NCBI GenBank assembly: GCA_027658995.1
Contig: JAQDQK010000034.1
Location: forward strand, 1 to 20,255
DNA length: 20,255 nt
Direction of reading: 5' to 3'
Origin: Propionibacteriaceae bacterium AM104-82
GTDB taxonomy: Bacteria > Actinomycetota > Actinomycetes > Propionibacteriales > Propionibacteriaceae
The notes beneath the pieces are model-generated. The model saw nothing but the letters and a program-made list of their open reading frames with translations, searched no databases and was not told the DNA's origin. How positions within the stretch are numbered: position 1 is the stretch's first letter; each line of letters opens with the position of its first letter. The position numbers and the translations under genes were made by a program. Positions 1 to 7,785 of the stretch are shown one piece after another.

Positions 1-660
1 CCAGCGGGTCGGGCCGGTCACCCGCACCCCTTCACTCCACCGCCATCTGTGAAGAGCCCCATAACTCCCGAGGCGTGCGACGTGGCGGGTTAGGCCGGTA
101 CCCGCGGCGGTGGTCGCGAGTGCGAGCAGCAGCAGGATGCTGGCTGAGCCGGCGGCGTAGACACCGAAGACCAGCAGCAGCCCCGCGTAGCTGGCGGTGG
201 CCTGTGCCTGGGCGATGACAGCAAGGATCACTCCGAAGGTGCACGACAGGGAGGCGAGGGCGTAGCCGATCCCGAAGACCAGCATCCGGGCGGTTGGCGG
301 GAGGCCTTCGGTTGCTCGGCCGGTGATCCGGGGCAACCGCACGGAGATCGAACGGCCGGCCAGCATCCACAGGCCGAGGAGCACCAGTAGGACGCCTACG
401 GCGAGACCGAGTTTGGGCGCTGCCTGGATCAGGCCCCGAGCCCCGGCGCTCACCAGCAGGCCCGCAGCTGCGAGGGTGCCGGCGAACCCGATCGCCAGTG
501 CGATTCCGGACCGCAGGGCCCTCAGCAGCCGCACCGGGACGGGCGAGGCGTCAGCGTCGCCGAGGGTCTGGCTGATCCAGGCCGGCAGCAGCGCGAACCC
601 GCATGGGTTGACCGGCGCCACCATGCCGGCGGCGAAGGCGAGGCTGAGCAATCCGCCCAT
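1..660 (-). CDS. CcdA/DsbD-like cytochrome c biogenesis transmembrane protein, partial
   Basis: The reading frame is open from an ATG at 660 to the window edge (220 codons seen, C-terminus missing). The protein is very hydrophobic, with about five to six membrane segments. It has the two hallmark cysteines of the CcdA family, one in a VNPC motif (Cys20) early in the first segment and one in LSCTFG (Cys140), which pass electrons across the membrane. It starts 3 nt after the stop of the redoxin lipoprotein gene, with GGAG about 9 nt upstream, so the two are co-expressed. Known family role: carrying thiol reductant from cytoplasmic thioredoxin to an extracytoplasmic thioredoxin-like protein. Inference: it re-reduces the neighbouring lipoprotein within this mercury operon. 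The last ~20 residues are less typical of the family, so the exact C-terminus is uncertain. Confidence 0.85.
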   Translation of the reverse strand, partial: MGGLLSLAFAAGMVAPVNPCGFALLPAWISQTLGDADASPVPVRLLRALRSGIALAIGFAGTLAAAGLLVSAGARGLIQAAPKLGLAVGVLLVLLGLWMLAGRSISVRLPRITGRATEGLPPTARMLVFGIGYALASLSCTFGVILAVIAQAQATASYAGLLLVFGVYAAGSASILLLLALATTAAGTGLTRHVARLGSYGALHRWRWSEGVRVTGPTRW

Positions 661-663
661 GGA

Positions 664-1188
664 TCAGGCTCCGGCCTTGACGAGTTCGGCGGTGATCGTC
701 TTCGCGTCGGGCTCGGTGGCACGGAAGGTCACCTTGCCGTCGCCGTCGATGACGATGAGGGTGGACAGGGCGGCAACGTCGAATCGCTGGGACAAGGCGG
801 CACCCTCGTCTATGGCGGCCGGGACGTGTTCGGCGTCGACGTACTCCATGAATCCCTCGATGGTCTCCTTGGACTCGCCGGGGTCCATGTCGACGGCGAG
901 GAAGCTCGCCCCAGCACCCGACTTCTCGGCAGCGGTGGCGGCCTCGCCGAGGGAGCGGACGCCTTCAACGCATTCGCCGCAGCCGACGGAGAAGAAGAAC
1001 ACCGCGGTCGGCTTCCCGCTGGCGGGCAGGCTGACCATCTGGCCGTCGATGCTAGTAACCGCCGCTGGCGTGCCCGCATCTGCGGCTGGTGTGGCGTCGG
1101 TGTTTCCGCAGGCGGTCAGAGCCAGGGAGCCTGCAAGCAGGAGGCCGGCGACCGAGAGGGTCGCGCGGCGGGTGCGGGTAAGCGTCAT
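664..1188 (-). CDS. Thioredoxin-fold (TlpA/redoxin-like) lipoprotein of the mer operon
   Basis: This is a 174-residue protein with an N-terminal arginine-rich signal peptide and a lipobox (LTAC, Cys27), so it should be lipid-anchored outside the membrane. A thioredoxin fold follows, with a CGEC active site (Cys70, Cys73) after a FFFSVG strand and a late IVIDGDGKV strand. The cis-proline expected just before that strand is absent: the aligned position is Ser142 in ALST. The start at 1188 overlaps the previous gene's stop by 4 nt (ATGA); a longer ORF in this frame is only an upstream extension. With the CcdA-like protein immediately downstream, an extracytoplasmic thiol relay is likely. Inference: it handles Hg(II) or keeps mercury-binding thiols reduced. 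The fold is well supported; the role in mercury resistance rests on context. Confidence 0.85.
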   Translation of the reverse strand: MTLTRTRRATLSVAGLLLAGSLALTACGNTDATPAADAGTPAAVTSIDGQMVSLPASGKPTAVFFFSVGCGECVEGVRSLGEAATAAEKSGAGASFLAVDMDPGESKETIEGFMEYVDAEHVPAAIDEGAALSQRFDVAALSTLIVIDGDGKVTFRATEPDAKTITAELVKAGA

Positions 1189-1484
1189 CGGTTCTGGTCG
1201 TCCTTCGTGTCGCTGGGGTGGGTGGAGTTCACAGGCGGGCAACAGCCATGCCTGGCGTTGTTGCCGCCGCTGCGGCGCCGCGTGGTCGCGAGGACCGCGA
1301 GCACCAGGACGGCGATGCCGGTGCCGATCACCCAGGGGTTGCCGAGGAACCCGCCGACACTGGCCAGCAGACCACCGGCGAGGAGCAAGGGAAGTAGGGC
1401 GCAGCAGGCGACCATGAGCAGCGCGGCCCCGGCTCCGAGGAGCAGGCCGCTGCTTCCCGGTTGGTCGTCGTGGTTGGACTTCAT
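1185..1484 (-). CDS. MerF/MerT-like mercuric ion uptake membrane protein
   Basis: This 99-residue protein has two predicted membrane helices (about residues 13-42 and 49-69). The first contains a vicinal cysteine pair (VACCALLP, Cys27-28). A second pair (HGCC, Cys81-82) lies in the tail after helix 2. This spacing resembles MerF, which has two helices and two Cys pairs, and MerT helix 1. In those families the pairs hand Hg(II) across the inner membrane to MerA. It lies 29 nt after merB and overlaps the lipoprotein gene by 4 nt, so it is part of the operon. No separate MerP is present; the lipoprotein could replace it. The fine family (MerF, MerT or another transporter) cannot be settled by eye, so no symbol is given. 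Confidence 0.75.
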   Translation of the reverse strand: MKSNHDDQPGSSGLLLGAGAALLMVACCALLPLLLAGGLLASVGGFLGNPWVIGTGIAVLVLAVLATTRRRSGGNNARHGCCPPVNSTHPSDTKDDQNR

Positions 1485-1513
1485 CGGAGTGGAGTTCCCT
1501 TCGGTGTTCTTGG

Positions 1514-2176
1514 TCAGCAGCGGCAGTGGCCGTCGTCGGCCACTGCCGCGTTGGCCTGGAACTGGTTGAGGAAGCCGGTCGTGAGGTCGGTACCGATCCG
1601 ATAGGCAACGGCCACGGGCACGACCTCGGCGCGGGGGTGCTCGGCCAGCCAGCCCGCGGCGTCCTCATCGGAGGTGAAGTAGTGGACCTGGTTGCAGAAG
1701 GAGGACCGGATCGAGGTGATCTGGTCGGGGTTGACCAGCGACACCACCGCGGTGGCGGGTTCGACGCTGGTGACGCCGGCGACGGGGTCGATGGTGACCC
1801 GGATCGGCTCGCCGCTGGTCGGGGAGACCGACTCCACGCTCGCCGTGCGCTCGAGCAGGGTCGGAAAGATCAGGGTGTCCAGGGCGCACCAGGTGTAGAG
1901 CTCCTCACCGGCCACGGTGAACCGGTGAGGGGTGGGGCGCAGGGTGAGGCCCTGGCCGATGATGCGGCCCTGGTCGTCGTACTCGGTGTCCGGCACCGCG
2001 GCCAGACCCGTGCGTACGTCGTCGACCGGACGGCCGGCGGCCGCGGCGAACTGCTCGACGGTGACCGGGCCGCCCTCGACGATCAGCCGCAGCAGCGGGA
2101 TCAATAGGACGGCGTCAAGGCCGGTCTCTTCGGTGTTGTTGAGTCGTTCGGGCAGTTGCGTCGTGAGCTCCGACAT
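1514..2176 (-). CDS. merB: Organomercurial (alkylmercury) lyase MerB
   Basis: MerB cleaves the carbon-mercury bond of organomercurials, releasing Hg(II) for MerA. The 220-residue length is normal for the family. The catalytic triad is present: Cys97 and Asp100 in WCALDTLIFP, and Cys161 in SFCNQVHYF. These match the Cys96/Asp99/Cys159 pattern of the plasmid R831b enzyme. The N-terminal winged-helix-like region (about residues 20-80) is also typical. The tail carries an extra CRC-type cysteine pair (Cys218, Cys220), which could pass Hg(II) to MerA. The ATG at 2176 has a GAAGAAGG Shine-Dalgarno about 8 nt upstream, and the gene lies 45 nt after merA. The locus should therefore give broad-spectrum resistance. 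Confidence 0.95.
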   Translation of the reverse strand: MSELTTQLPERLNNTEETGLDAVLLIPLLRLIVEGGPVTVEQFAAAAGRPVDDVRTGLAAVPDTEYDDQGRIIGQGLTLRPTPHRFTVAGEELYTWCALDTLIFPTLLERTASVESVSPTSGEPIRVTIDPVAGVTSVEPATAVVSLVNPDQITSIRSSFCNQVHYFTSDEDAAGWLAEHPRAEVVPVAVAYRIGTDLTTGFLNQFQANAAVADDGHCRC

Positions 2177-2221
2177 GGCGGTACCTTCTTCATGAGTCGG
2201 GTGGAGGCTGTCGGCTGCGGG

Positions 2222-3646
2222 TCACGCGCAGCAGGACAGCTTGGAGATGTCGGTGGTGAAGGCCTTGGCGGCGATCCGGATGCCTTCGGTCATGGTCAGG
2301 TAGGGCGCCCATGCGTCGGCGACCTCGGTGACGGTCTTGCCGAGGATGTGGACACCGGCGGCGGCGAGCTCGCCGGCGTCTTTGGCGACGGCGGTGAGGC
2401 CGAGGATCTCGCCGGTCTCAGCGTTGGCGACGATCTTGATGAAGCCGCGGGTGTCGCGGTTGACCAGCGCCCGGGGCACGTAGTCCAGCGGCAGGACGCG
2501 GCAGTCGCAGCGGATCCCGGCAGCGAGCACCTGGGCCTCGGTCATCCCGACCGCGCCGATCGCCGGACTGGTGAAGGTCACCCGCGGCAGCCGGCTGTGG
2601 TCCACCGACCGCTCAGCGCCAGCGAACGTGTTCTCAGCGACCATGTTGCCGTGGTGGGCGGCGACGTAGACGAACTCGGGGTGCCCGGTCACGTCGCCGG
2701 CTGCCCAGATCCGGGGGTTGGAGGACTGCAGTTGGTCGGTGACCACGATCTCGCCCGTGTCGCCGGTCTTCACCTCCACCGCATCGAGGTTCAGCCCATC
2801 GGTGACCGGTCGGCGGCCGAGGGCGACGAGGACCTGTTCGGCGTGGAATTCCTGCTCGCCGCCGGAGATGTCAGCGGTGACAACAACCTGGCCCCTGACG
2901 TCGTCACGGGCAACGTGGGTCGGGACCGCACGGCGGACCACGCGGATGCCCTCGTCGGCGAAGACCTCCTGCAGCGCCTTGGATACCTCCGGCTCCTCCT
3001 TCGACGCCAGCCGGGAACGAACCAGCAGGGTGACCTTCGACCCGAGCCGGGCGAACAGTTGGGCCTGCTCCAAGGCGACGTAGCCGCCGCCGAGCACCAG
3101 CAGCGAGTCGGGAACCTTGGTCAACTCCATCGCCGTGGTCGAGGTCAGGTAGCCGGCCTCCTCAAGACCGTCGATCGGTGGGGCCCATGCGCTGGCGCCG
3201 GTGGCGACCAGGTAGTGATCAGCGTCGATCGTCTCGACCGCACCGTCAGTCGCGGTGACCTCAAGAACGGGCGCTTCTGGCGTGCCGGCGAACGCAGCGT
3301 CGCCGTGGCGGATCTGCCAGCCGTAGGCGTCGGCGACGTCGACGTACTTCTCACCCCGAAGTTCCTCGACGAGGTCCTGCTTGCTGCTGATCAGCGCGGG
3401 CATGTCCACGTCGTCCGCTGTGGTGGCGATCCCCGGGAAACGGTTGCCCGCCTCGGCAGCGGTCTGGCGGGCCTCAGCGGCGGCGATGAGCGCCTTCGAC
3501 GGCACGCAGCCGGTGTTCACGCACGTGCCGCCGAAAGTGCCGCGCTCGATCATCACCACCGACTTGCCGAGCGTGGTCGCGCGGATGGCGGCGGCGAACG
3601 CGGCGCCACCCGATCCGATGATCGCAAGGTCGTACCTGGACTGCAT
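2222..3646 (-). CDS. merA: Mercuric reductase MerA
   Basis: MerA is a cytosolic flavoprotein that reduces Hg(II) to volatile Hg(0) with NADPH. The 474-residue protein has the FAD-binding GSGGAAFAAA loop at the N-terminus, the redox-active CVNTGC pair (Cys42, Cys47), a central NAD(P)-binding GGGYVALEQA loop, the AAGDVTG FAD motif, and the C-terminal vicinal cysteines (SCCA, Cys472-473) that separate MerA from other disulfide reductases. There is no N-terminal heavy-metal-associated domain, so this is the short form. The ATG at 3646 was chosen over the one at 3694 because of an ideal GGGGAGG site 7 nt upstream and because the family N-terminus begins there. It is the first gene of the mer operon. 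Confidence 0.97.
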   Translation of the reverse strand: MQSRYDLAIIGSGGAAFAAAIRATTLGKSVVMIERGTFGGTCVNTGCVPSKALIAAAEARQTAAEAGNRFPGIATTADDVDMPALISSKQDLVEELRGEKYVDVADAYGWQIRHGDAAFAGTPEAPVLEVTATDGAVETIDADHYLVATGASAWAPPIDGLEEAGYLTSTTAMELTKVPDSLLVLGGGYVALEQAQLFARLGSKVTLLVRSRLASKEEPEVSKALQEVFADEGIRVVRRAVPTHVARDDVRGQVVVTADISGGEQEFHAEQVLVALGRRPVTDGLNLDAVEVKTGDTGEIVVTDQLQSSNPRIWAAGDVTGHPEFVYVAAHHGNMVAENTFAGAERSVDHSRLPRVTFTSPAIGAVGMTEAQVLAAGIRCDCRVLPLDYVPRALVNRDTRGFIKIVANAETGEILGLTAVAKDAGELAAAGVHILGKTVTEVADAWAPYLTMTEGIRIAAKAFTTDISKLSCCA

Positions 3647-3653
3647 CCCGATT

Positions 3654-3660
3654 CCTCCCC
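3654..3660 (-). promoter_or_regulatory. Ribosome binding site of merA
   Basis: On the minus strand GGGGAGG lies 7 nt before the ATG at 3646. It decides the merA start over the upstream in-frame ATG at 3694, which would lie within the promoter region. Confidence 0.8.
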
Positions 3661-3690
3661 TGAGTCTTGAGAATTGCTCTTGATGCAGCC

Positions 3691-3722
3691 ACAATGGACC
3701 TTCCAGTACGGGGGAAGGTCAA
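3691..3722 (-). promoter_or_regulatory. MerR operator within the merA promoter
   Basis: A perfect inverted repeat, GACCTTCC, 8 nt, GGAAGGTC, lies at 3697-3720. On the minus strand a -35-like TTGACC (3717-3722) and a weak -10-like CATTGT (3691-3696) are separated by 20 bp, and the dyad fills the spacer. Overlong (19-20 bp) spacers holding the dyad are the known signature of MerR-activated promoters, where metal-bound MerR untwists the DNA. The -10 match is poor, which is common at such promoters. The site also lies upstream of merR and may repress it. Confidence 0.85.
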
Positions 3723-3751
3723 GTGCGACCTGTGACACATCGGAGACCCAG

Positions 3752-4141
3752 ATGAGGATCGGCGAACTCGCCGAGGCGGCCGGCACCACCGCCAAGACCC
3801 TGCGGTTCTACGAGGAGCAGGGCCTGCTTCCCGCGGCCGAGCGCACCGCGTCGGGATACCGCGACTACGATCCGGAAGCAGCGACTCGGATCGACTTCAT
3901 CCACCGCGGCCAGGCTGCCGGACTTACCCTCGCGCAGATCAAACAGATCCTCGACATCCGCGATGGAGGCGAGATTCCCTGCGGCCACGTCCGGGACCTC
4001 CTAGACGTTCGTCTGAAGGACATTGAGCGCCAGATCTCGGATCTCGTCTCCCTCCGCGACAACGTTGCCGCCCTCCGCGACGCAGCCGCAGAACCCGAAC
4101 CCGAGACCTGCAACGCCGACGAGGTCTGCAGGTACCTGTAG
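3752..4141 (+). CDS. merR: MerR-family mercury-responsive regulator
   Basis: A 129-residue MerR-family regulator. The N-terminal helix-turn-helix and wing are MRIGELAEAAG...TLRFYEEQGLL...GYRDYD, followed by the dimerisation helix (about residues 79-110). Three cysteines in the metal-binding region, Cys77 (IPCGHV), Cys120 and Cys126 (CNADEVC), resemble the three-cysteine Hg(II) site of MerR, although the last two are closer together than in the Tn501 protein. The ATG at 3752 was chosen because the family begins at MRIGEL; an ORF extension back to 3674 crosses the operator. It is transcribed divergently from merA, as expected for its regulator. A general heavy-metal sensor is the alternative, but the location argues for mercury. 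Confidence 0.9.
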   Translation: MRIGELAEAAGTTAKTLRFYEEQGLLPAAERTASGYRDYDPEAATRIDFIHRGQAAGLTLAQIKQILDIRDGGEIPCGHVRDLLDVRLKDIERQISDLVSLRDNVAALRDAAAEPEPETCNADEVCRYL

Positions 4142-4516
4142 CCAATCCGAGATGACGCGCGCAGAGGCGGAGCCTCCTGCCGCGACCTTCCTACGTGACC
4201 ACAACGTTATGGCCAGCAACAGCTAGCAGCCTCAGCCCCATCCCGCGCAAAACGGTGGGCCACCTCTGCCGCTGTCCAAGCATTGCCAGGGACTGCACAG
4301 TGGCCGAACAAGGCCAAGACTCCGGCAAGGTCAGCGGCCGTGCGTCGTCGATAGTCACGCATGACTTGCTGCGCACGCCACCGTTCACGATTGGCCCGGA
4401 GCCTCCGTCGCGGACTCATGTACTGAACTCTCGATGAGAAACCATGCCTAAAGTGTCGCTGACAACGGACGATGCCCCCAACTTTGTGATCTATATTATA
4501 TAGAGGCCCGTTTATA
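4142..4516. other. Intergenic stretch after merR, no convincing gene
   Basis: About 375 bp with no RNA gene, no clear terminator and no strong plus-strand gene. It contains a weak minus-strand ORF (listed separately) and, at its right end, an AT-rich TTATATAGAGG (4496-4506) resembling the TATAGGGG motifs found at 8.27-8.39 kb and 19.86 kb. It may be decayed sequence at the junction of the mercury and drug-resistance modules. Confidence 0.5.
4207..4419 (-). CDS. Possible small Arg-rich hypothetical protein
   Basis: A 70-codon ORF starting at an ATG (4419) with a weak GAGAG about 7 nt upstream. The N-terminus is very basic (MSPRRRLRANRERW) and the C-terminus more balanced, with a tail of two adjacent cysteines. 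A longer version reaches 4620 but crosses the hairpin repeat. No family was recognised. It may be a relic of a longer gene or a chance ORF in GC-rich DNA; the codon third positions are only moderately GC-rich. Confidence 0.2.
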   Translation of the reverse strand: MSPRRRLRANRERWRAQQVMRDYRRRTAADLAGVLALFGHCAVPGNAWTAAEVAHRFARDGAEAASCCWP

Positions 4517-4629
4517 CAAAGTAGAGCGCATCTCGACACCACTGTCGAGCCGCGCTCTAGTTGGAACGAAACCCTGGGCTCTAGATTGAACAAACCATCT
4601 GTTTGCGGAGAGTCGTTCAATGTAGGTCG
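4517..4629. repeat. Repeat copy A, left of the ABC-F/MFS cassette
   Basis: The block starts with CAAAGTAGAGCGC and forms a hairpin: TAGAGCGC and CTCGACA (4522-4538) pair with TGTCGAG and GCGCTCTA (4543-4559), with a 2-nt internal mismatch and a CCAC loop. From 4543 to 4629 it aligns without gaps to 8394-8480 (66 of 87 bases identical by hand count). The 3' half contains CTAGATTGAA facing TTCAATGTAG, an inverted pair about 25 nt apart. Both copies point the same way and bracket the drug-resistance cassette. They could be recombination sites, element ends or a conserved RNA. Confidence 0.75.
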
Positions 4630-4759
4630 GGAGTGGCCGAATCATCCAGGTTCTACGAGACGTTGGGGGTTCTTGGTGAGCTGAGTAGTGGGACTCGAGC
4701 CTCCCCGCCGGTGCTATGTGATTCGCGAAGGGGTGATTTGGCGGTGTAGCCTCGATGTC

Positions 4760-4804
4760 ATGTACTTCGGCATTGCCTCGATGAAGGTGCGTTCCGCCCG
4801 CTGA
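4760..4804 (+). CDS. Leader peptide upstream of the ABC-F gene
   Basis: A 14-codon ORF, MYFGIASMKVRSAR, ends 99 nt before the ABC-F start. It holds a Lys-Val-Arg triplet (residues 9-11), fitting the basic-X-basic pattern at which macrolide-bound ribosomes are known to stall (as in ErmDL). Its 3' end overlaps the first arm of the hairpin array that follows. A TANNNT-type -10 (TAGCCT, 4747-4752) would place transcription start at or next to the ATG, so it may be leaderless, as is common in actinobacteria; no good -35 is seen. An overlapping 9-codon ORF from the ATG at 4755 is an alternative. The role is inferred from architecture. Confidence 0.6.
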   Translation: MYFGIASMKVRSAR

Positions 4805-4867
4805 CGGCGGCGGGACCTTTCTTCCTTTCTCGTCTGCCGTCTTGGCCATCTGCCGGGCGGCTTTTTT
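4793..4867 (+). terminator. Attenuator: alternative hairpins and rho-independent terminator
   Basis: There are four pairing segments. Segment 1 (CCGCC, 4794-4798, inside the leader ORF) can pair with segment 2 (GGCGG near 4806-4813). Segment 2 (4803-4810) can instead pair over 8 bp with segment 3 (4834-4841, CTGCCGTC). Segment 3 (GCCGTC, 4836-4841) can also pair with segment 4 (GGCGGC, 4856-4861), directly followed by six T residues (4862-4867), a terminator. Stalling in the leader would mask segment 1, favour pairing of 2 with 3 and permit read-through into the ABC-F gene. This is the classical attenuation layout; folding energies were not computed. Confidence 0.65.
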
Positions 4868-4903
4868 GCGTTGCCCGGCTCCACGACGAGCTGAGAGTAC
4901 TCA

Positions 4904-6556
4904 ATGCCTACTTCACAACCTTTGTCATCGTGTGTGTGGGACGGAACGCCACATGGCGCTGCCGCGCACATCCGCGCTGAATCCATCCACGTCACCCTTG
5001 GGAACAGAACGCTCCTCAATGGGGTCGACGTCACCGTGTCCTCCGGGTCACGCCTTGCCATCGCTGGTGAGAACGGCCGGGGGAAGACCACCCTTCTGCA
5101 CGTTCTGGCCGGTGTACTGAAGCCGGACTTGGGCGTGGTGAGCCGTCTGGGCTCGCTCGCTTTGGTCAAGCAGGAGATGGCCATCGAGGGTGCTCGCAGG
5201 GTCGGCGACCTGATCGCTGAGGCCACCGCTCCCGCAAGGCAAGCCCTTAGCGCTCTGGACTCGGCGACCGTTGCACTGGCGAATGGCCACGACGCCTCCG
5301 ATGCCTACTCCGACGCGCTCGAGGCAGCCACCGCGCTGGACGCCTGGGACGCAGAACGCCGGGTCGACATCGCCCTGGCCGGACTCAACGCCTGCGCCGA
5401 CCGCAACCGCGTCCTGTCGACGCTGTCGGTGGGCCAGCGGTACCGGGTGCGGTTGGCCGTCGCGCTCGGATCAACCCCCGATCTGCTCCTCCTGGACGAG
5501 CCCACCAACCACCTGGACGCGGCAGGGCTGACCTTCCTGACCCAGCGGCTGCGGGACCATCCCGGTGGGGTGGCCCTGGTCAGTCACGACCGCGCGCTCC
5601 TCCGTGACGTGGCCACGAGCTTTCTCGATCTCGACCCGACACGGGACGGCCTGCCGCGGCTCTATACCGGTGGCTATCCGGGCTGGGTCGAAGCCCGCCG
5701 GCGGGATCGACTGGCGTGGGAGCAGGAGCATGCCGCCCAACGTGCCCACCACGCGGAGCTGACGCGGGCCGCAGCCGAGGCGCGATCCCGCCTGTCACAG
5801 GGCAGGTGGAGGCCGGACAAGGGCACGGGCAAGCATCAGCGCGCCACCCGTGCTGCCGGCGTCGTGCAGGCCTTCAACCGCCGCGTCGAGGACCTCGAAC
5901 GTCATGAGGTCAGCGTGCCTGAACCGCCGATGCGCCTGTCCTGGCCGACGTCGTCGACCCGCACGGGTCAGGCGATCCTGAACGCCTCCGGGCTCACAGT
6001 GACCGACCGGCTGGACAGCCCCGTCTCCTTGAACGTGAGCGGGAGCGACCGGATGGTGATCACCGGGCCGAACGGCGCTGGCAAGTCCACGTTGCTGGCG
6101 GTTCTCGCCCAACGTCTCGCCCCGAGCACAGGACATCTGTGGGTTGGCCCGGAGACGCGGATCTCGCTGCTGTCGCAAGAGATCCCGGACTGGGACCATG
6201 ACCATCCCGCACACATCGCCTACGAAACCCACCTGGCGCGGATCGGTCGGCGAGGACGGGCACCCTCGCTCGGCTCTCTCGGACTGCTCGAAGCAGCGGC
6301 GGCCCGCACCCCGGTGGGGCGGATGTCACAGGGCCAGCAACGGCGGCTTCATCTGGCCATGTGCCTGGCCGAGGATCCGGATCTGTTGCTGCTGGACGAA
6401 CCAACCAACCACCTGTCCACGAGCCTGGTCAACGACATCACCACCGAACTCCTGAACACCTCCTGCGCCGTGGTCGTGGCCACCCATGACCGGCAGATGC
6501 TCACCGACCTGGCCCACTGGCCCCAACTCCACCTCGCCCCGAAAGACCTGCCATGA
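4904..6556 (+). CDS. ABC-F subfamily ATPase, probable antibiotic ribosomal protection protein
   Basis: A soluble protein of 550 residues with two ABC domains and no membrane segments. NBD1 has Walker A GENGRGKT (55-62), signature LSVGQ (174-178) and Walker [13 protein letters not shown] (Glu199). NBD2 has GPNGAGKST (388-396), MSQGQ (474-478) and [12 protein letters not shown] (Glu499). A charged, helical interdomain linker (about 262-340) is where ABC-F factors reach into the ribosome to displace drugs. The upstream stalling leader and the coupled efflux gene point to inducible resistance to macrolides or another 50S-targeting drug, resembling the msr(D)/mef pairing and actinomycete self-resistance ABC-F proteins. 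The drug cannot be read from sequence. The ATG at 4904 has only a weak Shine-Dalgarno, consistent with tight regulation. Confidence 0.9.
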   Translation: MPTSQPLSSCVWDGTPHGAAAHIRAESIHVTLGNRTLLNGVDVTVSSGSRLAIAGENGRGKTTLLHVLAGVLKPDLGVVSRLGSLALVKQEMAIEGARRVGDLIAEATAPARQALSALDSATVALANGHDASDAYSDALEAATALDAWDAERRVDIALAGLNACADRNRVLSTLSVGQRYRVRLAVALGSTPDLLLLDEPTNHLDAAGLTFLTQRLRDHPGGVALVSHDRALLRDVATSFLDLDPTRDGLPRLYTGGYPGWVEARRRDRLAWEQEHAAQRAHHAELTRAAAEARSRLSQGRWRPDKGTGKHQRATRAAGVVQAFNRRVEDLERHEVSVPEPPMRLSWPTSSTRTGQAILNASGLTVTDRLDSPVSLNVSGSDRMVITGPNGAGKSTLLAVLAQRLAPSTGHLWVGPETRISLLSQEIPDWDHDHPAHIAYETHLARIGRRGRAPSLGSLGLLEAAAARTPVGRMSQGQQRRLHLAMCLAEDPDLLLLDEPTNHLSTSLVNDITTELLNTSCAVVVATHDRQMLTDLAHWPQLHLAPKDLP

Positions 6557-7785
6557 ACCCGCTTCGCCCCTTGGCCATCCCTGCCTACCGCTTCCTCTTC
6601 GCAGCCATGGTGCTGGCCATCTTCGCCCAAGGAGCATGGGCCCTCTACCTCGCCATGCAGACCCTCGACCTGGGCGCCACGCCGGCAACCTTGGCCAGCG
6701 TGGTCGCGTGGAGCGGCATCGGCCTGCTCGCCGGTTCCCTGCCCGCCGGAGTGGTCGCCGACCGGCTGCCCAACAAATCGATCATGGTGGGCGTGCTCGC
6801 CCTGAACCTGACAGTGGCCACCGTGACCTCAACACTCGCCACCACCGGCACCATCAGTTACTGGATGCTCGGACTGTCGGCCTTCATCATCGGAGCATCC
6901 ACCGCGTTCTTCTTCCCCGCCTACACAGCGCTCGTCCCAGTGTTGGTCGAGACCGACGACCTGATGGCCGTCAACGGCCTCGAAGGCGCCACACGCCCTC
7001 TGGTGGGTCAGGCGTTGGCTCCAGCCGTCGTCGGAGCCGTGATCGGCGCGACCATTCCCGCCGCAGGCGGATACGTCATCGCCGCCGCGCTAAGTATCGC
7101 CCTGGTTGCCGCACTCCGGCTACCCCCGCCAGCCCCGCGCGAGACGCAAGCCGATAACTCAGCGACCTCACCAGTGAGGGATTCGATCGACGGCTTCCGC
7201 TACGTCGTCCGCACTCGTTGGGTTCGGTCCAGCGTGCTGTTCGCCGCCATCATGGGCCTCGCCGTCACCGGGCCGCTCGAAGTTCTCCTGCCCGCCCTCA
7301 TGCGCGACGCGCACCACAACGGTCCAGCACTCTACGGAGCAGTCCTCGCCGCCCTCGGTGCCGGCGGACTCGCAGGATCCCTGATCGCCGGATCTTGGCA
7401 GACACCGACACATTTCCTGCCCGCCATGATCGGAGCCTGGGCGCTGGGCTGCTTGCCTCTATCCATTCCAGCGGTCACCACCAACCCCTGGGCCATCGGC
7501 GCGGGACTGTTCTTCTACGGCGCCATGATCGGCATCGGAATGGTCATCTGGGGAACCGTCCTGCAGTCACACGTCCCCTTGGAGATGCTTGGACGAGTCG
7601 CCAGCCTCGACTTCTTCATCTCCATCGCCTTCATGCCACTATCCATCGCTGTAACCGGACTCCTCAGCCGCCACATCGATACCCAAACACTGTTCATCGC
7701 AGCAGGCCTGACCCCAGCGGCCACAGCCGCCGTCCTTGCCTCACTAGGCCAGCTCAGGGCCCACGCCCCATCGCCCGAGGAATAG
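6553..7785 (+). CDS. MFS drug efflux transporter (Mef-like)
   Basis: A 410-residue polytopic protein with about 12 membrane segments. Motif A of the major facilitator superfamily is present between helices 2 and 3 ([10 protein letters not shown], 66-75), and the two halves are split by a hydrophilic loop near residues 195-215. The overall look is that of the drug:H+ antiporter branch that includes macrolide efflux Mef proteins. The start overlaps the ABC-F stop by 4 nt (ATGA), so the two are translationally coupled. This pairs target protection with efflux, as in mef/msr(D), but with the gene order reversed. The substrate is inferred only from the partner. Confidence 0.88.
   Translation: MNPLRPLAIPAYRFLFAAMVLAIFAQGAWALYLAMQTLDLGATPATLASVVAWSGIGLLAGSLPAGVVADRLPNKSIMVGVLALNLTVATVTSTLATTGTISYWMLGLSAFIIGASTAFFFPAYTALVPVLVETDDLMAVNGLEGATRPLVGQALAPAVVGAVIGATIPAAGGYVIAAALSIALVAALRLPPPAPRETQADNSATSPVRDSIDGFRYVVRTRWVRSSVLFAAIMGLAVTGPLEVLLPALMRDAHHNGPALYGAVLAALGAGGLAGSLIAGSWQTPTHFLPAMIGAWALGCLPLSIPAVTTNPWAIGAGLFFYGAMIGIGMVIWGTVLQSHVPLEMLGRVASLDFFISIAFMPLSIAVTGLLSRHIDTQTLFIAAGLTPAATAAVLASLGQLRAHAPSPEE

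Noticed and set aside
323..1417. 364-codon plus-strand ORF
   Set aside because: It is antisense to CcdA, the redoxin and the MerF-like gene; low-complexity Arg/Ser/Pro content marks a shadow frame.
664..1668. 334-codon version of the redoxin gene
   Set aside because: The upstream part overlaps merB and the MerF-like gene in a different frame; the signal peptide begins at 1188.
2156..3670. 504-codon plus-strand ORF
   Set aside because: It lies antisense to merA, which has full motifs; it is a GC-bias shadow rich in Gly/Asp/Val with no family features.
4166..4181. GC-rich inverted repeat just after merR, possible terminator
   Set aside because: The arms leave too small a loop for the best pairing and there is no T-run.
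4195..4437. 80-codon plus-strand ORF after merR
   Set aside because: No RBS and no recognisable sequence, and it faces an equally weak minus-strand frame.
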